Assembly: GCA_020403045.1 (NCBI GenBank)
Contig: JADBYK010000084.1
Location: 1-64,000, forward strand
Reading direction: 5' to 3'
From: Cytophagales bacterium
GTDB taxonomy: Bacteria > Bacteroidota > Bacteroidia > Cytophagales > Cyclobacteriaceae
DNA: 64,000 bases
Both the position numbers and the translations under genes were made by a program. The notes below the pieces were generated by a model. It saw only the letters and a program-made list of their open reading frames with translations. It was not told the origin of the DNA and made no database searches. Shown here piece by piece: positions 8,404 through 17,596 of the stretch; position 1 is the stretch's first letter; each line of letters opens with the position of its first letter.

Positions 8404-8858
8404 TTTAATTTGTAGGGAAGAAATCCGGACACGTCCCCTTTGTATTTATGTACTTCACGAATGATCGATGAACTGATCGCTGCAAGTCCTGGAGACGTAA
8501 TTAGGAAAACCGATTCCAGGTCAGCGTTCAAATGCCGGTTCACTTGAGAGATGCTATTTTCATATTCGAAATCAGTCGTATTTCTTAAGCCGCGAAGCAA
8601 GTAGTTTGCGCCATTCTTCTTTGCAAATTCAGCGGTCAGCTCTGAATAGGTTTGAACGGAGATAGCTGGGTTGCCCTTAAATGTTTCATTGATTTTATCG
8701 ATCATAAAATCGATTGGAAAGTATCGCTGCGTTTTGCCACTATTATAACCCACGGCAATAATTATCTCATCGAACAGAGAAAGTCCTCTTAACACAATGT
8801 CTTCGTGCCCCCTCGTAAAAGGGTCAAATGACCCGGGGAATAAAGCGATTCTTTTCAT
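8400..8858 (-). CDS. Phosphopantetheine adenylyltransferase
   Basis: A 152-residue CoaD. It transfers AMP to 4'-phosphopantetheine in the fourth step of coenzyme A synthesis. The nucleotidyltransferase motif FDPFTRGHED is at residues 11-20, and the ISSSIIREV segment near the C-terminus is the expected second nucleotide-binding motif. ATG at 8858 is preferred over a GTG three codons upstream, which lies inside the preceding gene. It directly follows the DUF3822 gene (stop at 8860), a linkage that recurs in Bacteroidota, so the two are probably co-translated. Confidence 0.95.
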   Translation of the reverse strand: MKRIALFPGSFDPFTRGHEDIVLRGLSLFDEIIIAVGYNSGKTQRYFPIDFMIDKINETFKGNPAISVQTYSELTAEFAKKNGANYLLRGLRNTTDFEYENSISQVNRHLNADLESVFLITSPGLAAISSSIIREVHKYKGDVSGFLPYKLN

Positions 8859-8859
8859 A

Positions 8860-9750
8860 TCAGGCACTCAACAGATCGAGTGAATAGAGGTCAAAGAAAT
8901 GATGTTCTTGCACTTCGTCAAACATGTAGCCAAAACCCAGATTTTCGGGACGGGTGCCAAAATTCACATTTCGGATATACTTCACAAATTCTGTATAGTG
9001 AGGTGACTTTTTCCCGATATAGCCCCAAAGCAAAACCTCGCTGGTTTGCTGATCCATTTTCAGCCCATTCATCGCCAGCATGATGTACTTCACATAATCT
9101 GAAAACTGGGAGATCACAAATTGATTGTAATAAATAAGTTTGCCTTTTTGCGCAGAAAGAACATGGAGTTTGAAACGGTCAACGTATAAATACAAAGGAC
9201 TGTTGGAAAGCTTGTTAGAATAAACCGATACGCCTTCGATCAATGCCGCTGACTGATGAAAGAAATTCAGTTTTGTATTTTTGTAGATCCCGCACAGCCA
9301 CTCGTATAGGTCACTTTGAATTGCAAACACTGTCACAATATCTTGTGTGGTATTCTGGCAGAAAAGAACTGTTTCTGCCGTGGTATCAACGCGGGCATTG
9401 AATTTCAAATAGTCAAGCGCCTTATCAGACTGAAAGACGGCAGCAGGAACCTGAACGAATTTATTATTTTTTATGGATACTTTCACCTCCATCCAAAAAC
9501 CGGCCTGAAGAATGGAGTGTTCTTCAAACAATGTCTTTACCAATTGCATCAACTCTTGATGGGTATGAAGGTCGGCAAGTATGTAATCTTCAAAAAAAAG
9601 TAGCCGATGATCGCTGGCAGCGACAACGGCTATTTGAAAATCTCTCACACCTAGTTGGATCAAGAGGCGGTATTGATGAAGGCTTTCTTCATCAAACCGA
9701 TCATCTTTGATCTTTTTTATTAACTTATACTGGGCGAAAGGGGGTTGCAA
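8860..9750 (-). CDS. DUF3822 family protein
   Basis: A 296-residue protein matching the Bacteroidota DUF3822 family, which resembles the actin-like ATPase fold of pilus assembly proteins such as PilM. Typical features are a first half with RLLIQLGVRDFQIAVV and a second half containing YLYVDRFKLHVLSAQKGKL, the strand pattern seen at duplicated ASKHA-type domains. No catalytic residues are established. Only a TTG start is available, since an in-frame TAA, the stop of the upstream gene, lies just ahead. It is 9 bp behind that gene and 1 bp before coaD, giving a three-gene operon. Confidence 0.75.
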   Translation of the reverse strand: MQPPFAQYKLIKKIKDDRFDEESLHQYRLLIQLGVRDFQIAVVAASDHRLLFFEDYILADLHTHQELMQLVKTLFEEHSILQAGFWMEVKVSIKNNKFVQVPAAVFQSDKALDYLKFNARVDTTAETVLFCQNTTQDIVTVFAIQSDLYEWLCGIYKNTKLNFFHQSAALIEGVSVYSNKLSNSPLYLYVDRFKLHVLSAQKGKLIYYNQFVISQFSDYVKYIMLAMNGLKMDQQTSEVLLWGYIGKKSPHYTEFVKYIRNVNFGTRPENLGFGYMFDEVQEHHFFDLYSLDLLSA

Positions 9751-9759
9751 GGAAAGGAA

Positions 9760-10575
9760 TTATTGCGATTCCCAATTTCCAGAAGTAGTTACGTCAAATT
9801 TAGACCCGAAATGTAATGGCTTCCTTCCTTTTGCCTCATTACTTTCTTTGCGCATAGGGTTAATCGGTTTAGGGTCACCAACCTCAATCACCTGTACCAT
9901 CACGCCATTTTTATCCACTTTGCCAATAAAGATGTTAAACTTTTGGCCATCCAAACCTGGGACTTCTCCAATTTTTTTGAGATCCACGTTCGGCTCGAAT
10001 GCGTAATCCCAATAGTTAATGAGCAGGTCTCCTTTTTTCACCTCAGTACCAGTGGCAATTGAAGCTAATGCCGTAATGACACCCTGTTCCTGGAACGGAA
10101 CATCTTGCATTTTGTCTCCAACCTTAAGAAGGTAAGCCTTCTGATTTTTAATGACGCGGTCGCCATTTTTTACTTTGTAGCCCATAAACACCCCATTGTC
10201 AGAAGCATTTACTGTAAAATTTTTCTTGAAAATTCTTTCTTTAGCAGGGGTGTAACCCAGTGTATCGAAAAAGACCTTCACGATCTCCTGGCCGTAACCG
10301 ACTTGAGTGATTTCTTCTCGCCTTTGAATGTTAGGCACTTTACCATTTTCGATAAAGTTACTAAGCGAATCCCAATTGGCGGTGTAACGTTTGTTCACTT
10401 CCTGAAAAACGATTTCTGCTTCTCTAATAAGCTTTAATCTGGCGATTACGGCATTTTCCGTATTCTGTATCGCTTCTCTGTCTTCAATGGTGCCCTGCAC
10501 ACCTCGATAAAGTCGAAAAGCGAGAAATAAGCTGGCGGCAACTAATACAATAGTGAGGATTCTATTAATGTTCAT
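9760..10575 (-). CDS. Membrane-anchored protein of unknown function
   Basis: A 271-residue protein with one N-terminal transmembrane helix (ILTIVLVAASLFLAF, about residues 5-19) and a soluble periplasmic part. The region after the anchor (RYTANWDSLSNFIENGKV) resembles a pseudopilin-like stretch, followed by a beta-rich domain with repeated lysine-glycine turns. I recognise no named family, but the layout with DUF3822 and coaD downstream suggests a conserved operon. The ATG at 10575 gives the helix directly after the start; an upstream non-ATG codon adds eight residues. Possible link to DUF3822 function is inferred from adjacency only. Confidence 0.6.
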   Translation of the reverse strand: MNINRILTIVLVAASLFLAFRLYRGVQGTIEDREAIQNTENAVIARLKLIREAEIVFQEVNKRYTANWDSLSNFIENGKVPNIQRREEITQVGYGQEIVKVFFDTLGYTPAKERIFKKNFTVNASDNGVFMGYKVKNGDRVIKNQKAYLLKVGDKMQDVPFQEQGVITALASIATGTEVKKGDLLINYWDYAFEPNVDLKKIGEVPGLDGQKFNIFIGKVDKNGVMVQVIEVGDPKPINPMRKESNEAKGRKPLHFGSKFDVTTSGNWESQ

Positions 10576-10632
10576 GAGGTTAACAGGTTTAGCTTGCAAT
10601 TATAGATATTTTATGTGGTTAAAAGCAACCAA

Positions 10633-11106
10633 TTACAACTTAAAATAGCCTCTCAGTGCCATGATTTCGTCAATTCTCTGCGTTTTCTTGAATATCCCAT
10701 GGCGATGAGCCGTGTTGATTTTTTTAAGGTCAGCCTCTGCCGTGAAAACAATATTCTGAATTATCTGATTTCTTCCCGATTCGGGGTCTGTTCCGACTTT
10801 CAAGTTTCCTCCTTTTTCATTTACCATAAAAAATAGCTCAATCGCGTGAAGTGGCACACTGATAAACTCGCAGGTGAACAAAAAGTCACCAACTTCTACG
10901 GTTAATCCGGTTTCTTCCATAAATTCTCGCGTCAGACATTCCTTGGCGGTTTCCCCAAACTGCATGCCACCACCCGGAAAAGACCAAAAATCGCCTTCAA
11001 CTAACCCCCGATGATTGACCAAAAGCAGTTGGTCATTTCTGATGCAAATTCCGCAAACCCTGACTCTAAGCCGATTTCCGTACAATTCCAAAACCGATTT
11101 GTCCAT
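10633..11106 (-). CDS. Nudix hydrolase
   Basis: A compact 157-residue Nudix protein. The Nudix box is at residues 46-70 (GGGMQFGETA..., REFMEETGL), with the REFMEE catalytic core intact and preceded by a SFPGGG loop. The family removes nucleoside diphosphate derivatives; substrate cannot be told from sequence. It is the last gene of a minus-strand run behind DUF423 (19-bp gap) and YggS, and it starts with ATG. Confidence 0.85.
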   Translation of the reverse strand: MDKSVLELYGNRLRVRVCGICIRNDQLLLVNHRGLVEGDFWSFPGGGMQFGETAKECLTREFMEETGLTVEVGDFLFTCEFISVPLHAIELFFMVNEKGGNLKVGTDPESGRNQIIQNIVFTAEADLKKINTAHRHGIFKKTQRIDEIMALRGYFKL

Positions 11107-11125
11107 TTTTTGAAGCCAACTAAAA

Positions 11126-11515
11126 TTAGAGTGTCTTCGGATTTCGCACCACAGAATACAATAAAAACCCCCAGCCGGTCAGAAGAAAAATGCCGCCAAT
11201 GGGAGTGATAAGCGCGACCTTATTTGTGTTTAGCAGGGCCATCACATACAAACTTCCACTGAATAATAATGTGCCGGTGAAGACAAATGTAGCACTTGCC
11301 TTTATGCTACTGCCTTTCACTTGGTTCATTAGCGCACCAATAGCCAGCATTGTTAAAGCATGAAAGAAATGATACCGGGTTGCCAGTTCGTAGGTATCCA
11401 CGCGGTTGTTTTCGACTAAAAGCGATTTAAAAGCATGTGATCCAAACGCGCCCAGCGCTACAGCAAGTCCACCAAGAAGCGAACCGAAGATCAATGTTTG
11501 TCTTTGTGAAAGCAT
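11126..11515 (-). CDS. DUF423 membrane protein
   Basis: A 129-residue protein with four predicted transmembrane helices and the typical DUF423 N-terminus: FGSLLGGLAVALGAFGSHA, then an ATRYHFFHAL motif between the first two helices. No biochemical role is established for the family. It follows YggS with a 3-bp gap, so translation is probably coupled. Confidence 0.85.
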   Translation of the reverse strand: MLSQRQTLIFGSLLGGLAVALGAFGSHAFKSLLVENNRVDTYELATRYHFFHALTMLAIGALMNQVKGSSIKASATFVFTGTLLFSGSLYVMALLNTNKVALITPIGGIFLLTGWGFLLYSVVRNPKTL

Positions 11516-11518
11516 TTG

Positions 11519-12190
11519 TCAAATGTTGTAATTTCTTTCTCCAAAAATACTAGTGCCAATACGAACCAGTGTGCTGCCTTCGTCCATCCCGATTCGGTAA
11601 TCACCGCTCATTCCGATTGATAACTCCTTCATTTCTACTTGAGGAGGTAATGTCTTGCCCCGGATCTTTTCAAAAAAAACTTTCAAACTCCTGAATTCAG
11701 CCCGAATCTGTTGTTGGTTGTTTGTGAAACTAGCCATCCCCATTAGTCCTACTACTCGAACGTTATGAAACGAAAGCGGATAGTTGTCCAATAGTTCGAT
11801 GACTTCCTCCTGGCTAAAACCAAACTTGGTATCTTCATTGGCAATATACATTTGGAGAAGACAAGGAATAATTCGGTTGATCTTTTGGCCCTGTTTGTTG
11901 ATTTCTTCCAATAGCCGAACACTATCCACCGAATGAATGAGGGAGACGAAGGGGGCAATGTATTTTACTTTGTTCGATTGTAAGTGGCCAATCATATGCC
12001 ATTCAATGTCTTTGGGTAGTGCTTCATACTTGGCGAGCATTTCCTGCGCCTTGTTTTCTCCAAAGACCCTCTGGCCTGTCTGGTACGCCTGTAGTATCTT
12101 TTCAATAGGCTGGGTTTTGCTCACTGCGATCAACTTACACCCCGCGGTGAGGGTTTCATTAATTGCCTTTATATTACTTTTAATGTCCAT
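11519..12190 (-). CDS. YggS-family PLP-binding protein
   Basis: A 223-residue single-domain TIM-barrel protein of the YggS/PROSC family, which controls pyridoxal phosphate homeostasis. The PLP lysine is Lys25 in AVSKTQP. Other family marks are FGENKAQE, WHMIGHLQSNK and the late MGMASFT and LSIGMSGDY segments that line the cofactor phosphate. It lacks the C-terminal domain of alanine racemase, as expected. First gene of a three-gene operon. Confidence 0.92.
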   Translation of the reverse strand: MDIKSNIKAINETLTAGCKLIAVSKTQPIEKILQAYQTGQRVFGENKAQEMLAKYEALPKDIEWHMIGHLQSNKVKYIAPFVSLIHSVDSVRLLEEINKQGQKINRIIPCLLQMYIANEDTKFGFSQEEVIELLDNYPLSFHNVRVVGLMGMASFTNNQQQIRAEFRSLKVFFEKIRGKTLPPQVEMKELSIGMSGDYRIGMDEGSTLVRIGTSIFGERNYNI

Positions 12191-12239
12191 TGTTTAACTT
12201 AGCCCGTTCTTATCAAAGCGCTAACCGGATCGTAAAGTT

Positions 12240-13772
12240 ATGGCCATACTTGGAACCTTACTGAAAAAAGGAATAAAACTTAGGGAGAATTTGCAGCAAG
12301 AGTATTCTTCTCCATTAGAACTCCAAAAGAATGAACTCAAGGAGTTGATGATAGCGGCAAGTCACACAGAGTTTGGGAAATACTATGATTTTCCAAAGAT
12401 ACTTACTCGATTCAAGAAGGGAGGTCAAGCATTTTACATGGCCTACAAAGCAGTGGTACCGATTCACGACTACAATAAAATATACAAAGACTGGTGGCAG
12501 CTGTCATTGAAGGGTGCCAAAGACATCGCGTGGCCGGGCAAGATTAAATACTTTGCCCTTAGCTCTGGTACCTCAGAAGCAGCTTCCAAGCACATTCCGG
12601 TCACCAAAGAGATGACCAAGGCGATTCAAAGGACCAGCATCAGACAAATTATTTCACTTTCTAAGTATGATTTGCCTCCTAAGGTGTTTGAGTCAGGTAT
12701 TCTAATGATTGGTGGTAGCACGCACCTCAATAAAAGGGGTAATTATTTTGAGGGTGACTTGAGTGGCATTCAAGCAGCGCGACTTCCATTCTGGTTTCAA
12801 CACTTTTACAAGCCTGGTAAAAAAATCGCAAAGGGAAGAAATTGGGATACTAAGTTGGATGAGATAGTTAAAAAAGCGAAAGAGTGGGATATAGGCATTG
12901 TGGTTGGAGTGCCCGCTTGGATTCAAATTTTGATCGAAAAAATTATTGCCTATTATCAAGTGGCAAATATCCATGAGATTTGGCCTAATCTATTGGTCTA
13001 TGTGCATGGAGGTGTTTCAATGGATCCGTACCGGAAAGGATTTGAGAAGTTAATGGGTCGCCCTATCTATTTTATTGAAACCTATTTGGCATCAGAGGGA
13101 TTTATAGCCTATCAGGCGCTTCCAAAGCATAAGTCGATGAAGTTGGTTCTCAATAATGGTATTTTTTACGAGTTTGTTCCTTTTGAGGAAAAGAACTTTC
13201 TGCCATCAGGTGATATTCGCCCGGATGCTGAAGCAATTTTGATTGAAGATGTAGAAGAGGGAAAGGAATATGCGTTGTTACTATCAACTTGTGCAGGTGC
13301 ATGGCGTTATTTAATTGGAGATGTGATCAAGTTTACCTCACTGGAGGAGTCGGAGATTATTATTACCGGAAGAACAAAGCATTTCCTGAGCTTATGTGGG
13401 GAGCACCTATCGGTGGATAATATGAACAAAGCAATTGAATTGGCTTCCAATGAAATGAATATTCAGATTAACGAATTTACCGTTGCCGGAATACCCCACG
13501 AAAATTTGTTTGCGCACCATTGGTATGTAGGCACAGATGATAAAGTAGATGCAAAGGCGCTTAGGGACCGAATCGATTTTTACCTGAAGGAATTAAATGA
13601 TGATTACGCAGTGGAAAGAAGTGCTGCGTTGAAGGATGTTTTCGTGGAAGTTCTGCCATTGCATAAATTTTATGATTGGATGGAATCAAAAGGAAAAGTG
13701 GGAGGGCAAAATAAATTTCCTCGGGTAATGAAAAATGCCCAGCTTGATGATTGGAAAAAATTCATTGCCTAA
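12240..13772 (+). CDS. GH3 auxin-responsive promoter family protein
   Basis: A 510-residue adenylate-forming enzyme of the GH3 superfamily. Landmarks are the phosphate-binding ALSSGTSEA stretch near residue 105, a central FIETYLASEGFI, and a C-terminal ATP/acyl region with LIGDVIKFT and IIITGRTKHFLSLCGEHLS. GH3 enzymes conjugate amino acids to acyl groups; bacterial members are widespread in Bacteroidota with unproven substrates. ATG start, followed 9 bp later by the LysE gene, so the two may be co-expressed and the exporter could handle a product; this is inference. Confidence 0.85.
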   Translation: MAILGTLLKKGIKLRENLQQEYSSPLELQKNELKELMIAASHTEFGKYYDFPKILTRFKKGGQAFYMAYKAVVPIHDYNKIYKDWWQLSLKGAKDIAWPGKIKYFALSSGTSEAASKHIPVTKEMTKAIQRTSIRQIISLSKYDLPPKVFESGILMIGGSTHLNKRGNYFEGDLSGIQAARLPFWFQHFYKPGKKIAKGRNWDTKLDEIVKKAKEWDIGIVVGVPAWIQILIEKIIAYYQVANIHEIWPNLLVYVHGGVSMDPYRKGFEKLMGRPIYFIETYLASEGFIAYQALPKHKSMKLVLNNGIFYEFVPFEEKNFLPSGDIRPDAEAILIEDVEEGKEYALLLSTCAGAWRYLIGDVIKFTSLEESEIIITGRTKHFLSLCGEHLSVDNMNKAIELASNEMNIQINEFTVAGIPHENLFAHHWYVGTDDKVDAKALRDRIDFYLKELNDDYAVERSAALKDVFVEVLPLHKFYDWMESKGKVGGQNKFPRVMKNAQLDDWKKFIA

Positions 13773-13781
13773 CGACCACAG

Positions 13782-14420
13782 ATGGATATTGTTTTTAATG
13801 GCTTTAAGTTTGGCATTGTTCTCGCTTTTTTGATTGGCCCGGTTTTTTTTACCATCATCCAAACCAGCATTGAGCGGGGTTTTTGGAATGGTGCGTGGGT
13901 AGCGTTAGGCGTTTCACTAAGTGACGCTGTTTATGTAGCTATTTGTTACTTTGGCTTGTTTCAATTTTTGAATGAACCAAGATTCCGTACTCAAATGGCG
14001 TATGTGGGAGGCGCTATTCTGGTTTTGTTTGGCCTGTATCACCTTCTTATAAAAAGTAGAAAGGCTCGGTTAGAATTAAGTAAATCTACGAGTGAACCTA
14101 GTGCTTTTAAGTATTTTGCAAAGGGGTTCATCATCAATGGTATTTCCCCAATGGTTGTCATATTTTGGATTGGAACATTGAGCTTTGCAACTGTCGATTT
14201 TGGCTACAGCCGTGGGTTTGAAATGTTGATCTTTTTTGTGGCTTTACTGTTTACTGTACTTGCTACCGATTTAATCAAAGCTTTTCTGGCGGACAAACTC
14301 CGCGCACTCATCACCAGAAGATTTCTTATGATAATGAATGTTGTTGTTGGTATTTGCCTGATCATTTTTGGAATAAGGCTTTTCTGGATGGCTAAAACGG
14401 CTTTTGATTCAATCGGTTAG
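13782..14420 (+). CDS. LysE-family amino acid exporter
   Basis: A 212-residue inner-membrane protein with about six hydrophobic segments. The first helix ends in the family motif FLIGPVFFTIIQTSIERGF. The LysE/RhtB family exports amino acids or related small molecules using the proton gradient. Length fits the family. It follows the GH3 gene closely on the same strand. Substrate unknown. Confidence 0.85.
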   Translation: MDIVFNGFKFGIVLAFLIGPVFFTIIQTSIERGFWNGAWVALGVSLSDAVYVAICYFGLFQFLNEPRFRTQMAYVGGAILVLFGLYHLLIKSRKARLELSKSTSEPSAFKYFAKGFIINGISPMVVIFWIGTLSFATVDFGYSRGFEMLIFFVALLFTVLATDLIKAFLADKLRALITRRFLMIMNVVVGICLIIFGIRLFWMAKTAFDSIG

Positions 14421-14531
14421 TTTTTGCCATGACAGACGATAGTGTTAAAAACTAGTTAAACCCTCTACATGGTTCGTTATATTTTGGCTAAAACGAAACT
14501 TTTGCTCCCATTTTGTAGTTAAATTTGCGTT

Positions 14532-14927
14532 GTGAAGAAGTTATCATTGATTTCTCTTGCGTTAGTCTATCTGCTTTTGTCGGTGGGTATAGCTAAGTCA
14601 ACCCATTTCTGCATGGGTAGAGAACAAAACTCTTCTCTTTTTTCTTTTGAGGCTAAAAAATGCCCCTGTTTTCGATCTATGGAAAAAGCAAAATCCTGTT
14701 GTGAGGATGAGCATGAAATTGTGAAGATCGAAGATGATCAATCCACAAGTCAGGTAGTACATTCACCAACACCGACATTTAATTTAATTGCGACCTTTTT
14801 TTTCAAGGAAGAAACTTTACTTCCCCAATCCGAACAGCTTTCTCTTGCCGAGCTAAGTTTAGCACCTCCCAAAATACCGATTTACCAGGCTGTTTGTAGC
14901 CTTGTCTTTTACGAGTCGGAAGTTTAA
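14532..14927 (+). CDS. HYC_CC_PP family protein, probable copper handling
   Basis: A 131-residue exported protein (MKKLSLISLALVYLLLSVGIA) with the three marks of the Bacteroidota HYC_CC_PP family: HFCMG near residue 25, clustered cysteines KCPC and SCC between about residues 43 and 57, and a late APPK. The cysteines and histidine are suited to binding a soft metal. The start is GTG at 14532, just 4 bp after TAAATTTG (14520-14527), a fit to the -7 box; the mRNA may be nearly leaderless. It heads a three-gene cluster with an HMA protein and a TonB receptor. Confidence 0.8.
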   Translation: MKKLSLISLALVYLLLSVGIAKSTHFCMGREQNSSLFSFEAKKCPCFRSMEKAKSCCEDEHEIVKIEDDQSTSQVVHSPTPTFNLIATFFFKEETLLPQSEQLSLAELSLAPPKIPIYQAVCSLVFYESEV

Positions 14928-14988
14928 AATTGATTGAAGGCGTATCAAAAGCCGAACTATCTTTTTTAAATTTTAACCATTCGTAACT

Positions 14989-15339
14989 ATGAAAACAAAA
15001 TATTTTATCATTATTCTGGCAGTCATGCTTTCTGTAAGTGTGTATGCGCAATCCAATGTCGTCACCGCCTCTATCAAGGTGTATGGAAACTGTTCAATGT
15101 GTAAGAAGCGTATTGAGACGGCATTAGATCACAAAGGAATTAAAAAAGCTGAGTGGAATACTAAATCCAAACAACTCGATGTGGTCTACAACTCGTCTAA
15201 GATTACAGAAGTACAGATTCATGAGCTGGTAGCCAAGATTGGCCATGATACCGACAAGGTGAAAGCAAAAGATGAAACCTATGCGTCTCTTCCGTTTTGT
15301 TGTTTATATCGTGACCATGAGATGAAAGACGATCACTAA
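14989..15339 (+). CDS. Exported heavy-metal-associated (HMA) domain protein
   Basis: A 116-residue protein with a signal peptide ending near VYA-QS (residues 20-22) and one HMA domain carrying the CxxC metal site Cys35-Ser-Met-Cys38. The short C-terminal tail has a further CC and histidines (LPFCCLYRDH), unusual for a plain chaperone and perhaps a second metal site. HMA domains bind Cu(I) and related metals. It lies 61 bp behind the HYC_CC_PP gene and 11 bp ahead of the receptor. The gap upstream has a TATCTTTT that could be a weak promoter. Confidence 0.85.
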   Translation: MKTKYFIIILAVMLSVSVYAQSNVVTASIKVYGNCSMCKKRIETALDHKGIKKAEWNTKSKQLDVVYNSSKITEVQIHELVAKIGHDTDKVKAKDETYASLPFCCLYRDHEMKDDH

Positions 15340-15350
15340 GGCAACGAACT

Positions 15351-17594
15351 ATGAAACATTTTTTAATTTGTTTTTTAGCGTTTGCTTGGCCGCTTGGGGC
15401 ATCGGCACAAAAAATAATGGGACTTGTCGTTGAAAAAGACGCCACCGGTAAAGATCAACCTCTTCCCGGTGCGAATGTTTATTGGCTGGGGACTATGCAA
15501 GGAGTTACCACACGTGATAATGGTGTGTTCTTGATTGATCGGGTAACTGGAAATGATAAACTAGTTGTCAGTTTTGTTGGCCATCGCACCGATACTATTT
15601 TGGTTACTGATCAAACCAACATACGAGTTGAGTTGAAATCAGATCAGGTATTACAAGAAGTGGTAGTCGAAGGATGGAAGCCTACCACGGTGGCAAATCT
15701 GAGTTCTGGCATCAACGTCATTGAAATGAGTGAGAAGGAGTTATTCAAGGCAGCTTGTTGTAATCTATCGGAAAGTTTTGAAACCAATCCATCGGTGGAC
15801 GTAGCATTTACCGATGCACTCACAGGAACGAAACAAATACAAATGTTGGGGCTCTCAGGCTCAAACACATTAATATCTATTGAAAACATGCCGGGCGTTC
15901 GTGGCTTGGCCGCGAGTCAGGGAATTCAATTTATTCCTGGCACCTGGATTAACTCCATTCAGGTAACAAAAGGCGTTGGTTCGGTGGTCAACAGTCATGA
16001 AAGTATTGCTGGCCAAATCAACGTTGAATTGAAGAAACCGCAAGAAAGCGACAAACTTTATGTCAACGGCTACATCAACAATACGGGCAGAGCAGAAGCT
16101 AACACGATAGTGACAGCTCAAGTTTCAAAAAAGTGGGCAACTACTTTTTTGCTTCATGGCAGTATGCGCCCCTTGGAAATTGATCAGAACCAAGATTCGT
16201 TTTTGGATTTCCCTACCGGGCAACAGGTGAATTTTGTGAATCGTTGGGTGTACAACTCTAACGGATGGCTCGGACAAGTTTCCTTAAAATACTTGAATGA
16301 TCGAAAACTGGGAGGGCAAACCGGGTATAGCCCTGAGCGAGATAAATTTACCACCAATCGATATGGACTGGAAATTAATACAGATCGATTAGAAGTCGTA
16401 GGAAAGTTAGGCTATCAATTTCCTGCAAAGCCTTACAAAAGTTTTGGTCTTCAGCTAAGTGCGCTCCGGCATGTACATGATAGTTATTTTGGATTTAATG
16501 TGCATAACGCAAACGAACAATCCGCTTACGCAAATTTAATTTATCAGTCGATTATCAGTAACACCGCTCACAAGTTCAAGACAGGGTTGAGTTTTTTGTA
16601 TGATCGATATATTGAAACATTGGGGATCAACAGCAACACGAGTCAGAATGACTTTAGCAGGACAGAGCAAGTCAACGGTGCCTTTTTCGAATATTCGTAC
16701 GATGATTTGAAGAAATTTTCGGTTGTGGCCGGGCTACGAGCAGACTATCATAATTTGTTTGGGATTTATTGGACACCCCGACTTCATGCCAAGTATAATC
16801 TCACAGAAAGTACTGTTCTTCGGGCTTCTTTTGGCAGAGGCTGGAGGTTGGCTAACATCATTGCCGAAAATTCTGCTTTTCTAGCTTCTTCTCGTTCTGT
16901 GGTTCTCTCTAACCGTCAAACAAACAACGCCTATGGTTTTCGTCCTGACGATGCATGGAACTATGGACTGAGCCTGCAGCAGGATTTTACTCTTGACTAT
17001 AGACCGGGAAATATTAGTGTGGATTACTTCTTCACGGACTTCGCTAATCAAGTGGTGATGGATTGGGATAGGAATGCGCAAGAGATTAATTTCTTTGGCC
17101 TAGTTGGAAGATCTTTTTCTCATAGTTTTCAAGCGCAGGTGGATTACCAATTGGCAAGGCGATTGGATATCAGAATCGCGTATCGTTGGTTGGATGTACA
17201 AACCGATTATCTAAATGGACGATTGCAACGCCCCATGGTGCCACGCGACAGAGCATTTGTTAATCTGGCATACAAAACGAAAAACAACTGGTCATTTGAT
17301 TGGACATTGAACCGAATTGGTATTCAACGACTACCTGATATGGAAACAAATCCCATCATCCATCAATTACCACCTCAATCAGAACCCTACTATTTGATGA
17401 ATGCGCAAGTGACCAAAGATTTGGGTGATAAATGGAGTGTTTATGTGGGTGGAGAGAACCTGAACAACTTTACTATCGCGAATCCAATTGTAGCCGCCAA
17501 TGCACCTTTTGGGCCACACTTTGATAGCTCGATGATTTGGGGCCCTATTTTTGGGGTTACTGTTTATGCGGGTTTTAGATTCCGGGTGAAATGA
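15351..17594 (+). CDS. TonB-dependent receptor, probable metal uptake
   Basis: A 747-residue outer-membrane receptor. Signal peptide to about residue 19, CarboxypepD-regulatory-like domain about 22-98, then a plug and a 22-strand type barrel. The plug carries the unusual Cys136-Cys137 pair in FKAACCNLSESF, followed by TDALTGTKQIQML, a combination shared by receptors found beside HMA and HYC_CC_PP genes. Together these three genes look like one copper acquisition or sensing module. Substrate is inferred from context. The gene ends 2 bp before the convergent BatA-like gene. Confidence 0.88.
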   Translation: MKHFLICFLAFAWPLGASAQKIMGLVVEKDATGKDQPLPGANVYWLGTMQGVTTRDNGVFLIDRVTGNDKLVVSFVGHRTDTILVTDQTNIRVELKSDQVLQEVVVEGWKPTTVANLSSGINVIEMSEKELFKAACCNLSESFETNPSVDVAFTDALTGTKQIQMLGLSGSNTLISIENMPGVRGLAASQGIQFIPGTWINSIQVTKGVGSVVNSHESIAGQINVELKKPQESDKLYVNGYINNTGRAEANTIVTAQVSKKWATTFLLHGSMRPLEIDQNQDSFLDFPTGQQVNFVNRWVYNSNGWLGQVSLKYLNDRKLGGQTGYSPERDKFTTNRYGLEINTDRLEVVGKLGYQFPAKPYKSFGLQLSALRHVHDSYFGFNVHNANEQSAYANLIYQSIISNTAHKFKTGLSFLYDRYIETLGINSNTSQNDFSRTEQVNGAFFEYSYDDLKKFSVVAGLRADYHNLFGIYWTPRLHAKYNLTESTVLRASFGRGWRLANIIAENSAFLASSRSVVLSNRQTNNAYGFRPDDAWNYGLSLQQDFTLDYRPGNISVDYFFTDFANQVVMDWDRNAQEINFFGLVGRSFSHSFQAQVDYQLARRLDIRIAYRWLDVQTDYLNGRLQRPMVPRDRAFVNLAYKTKNNWSFDWTLNRIGIQRLPDMETNPIIHQLPPQSEPYYLMNAQVTKDLGDKWSVYVGGENLNNFTIANPIVAANAPFGPHFDSSMIWGPIFGVTVYAGFRFRVK

Positions 17595-17596
17595 TG

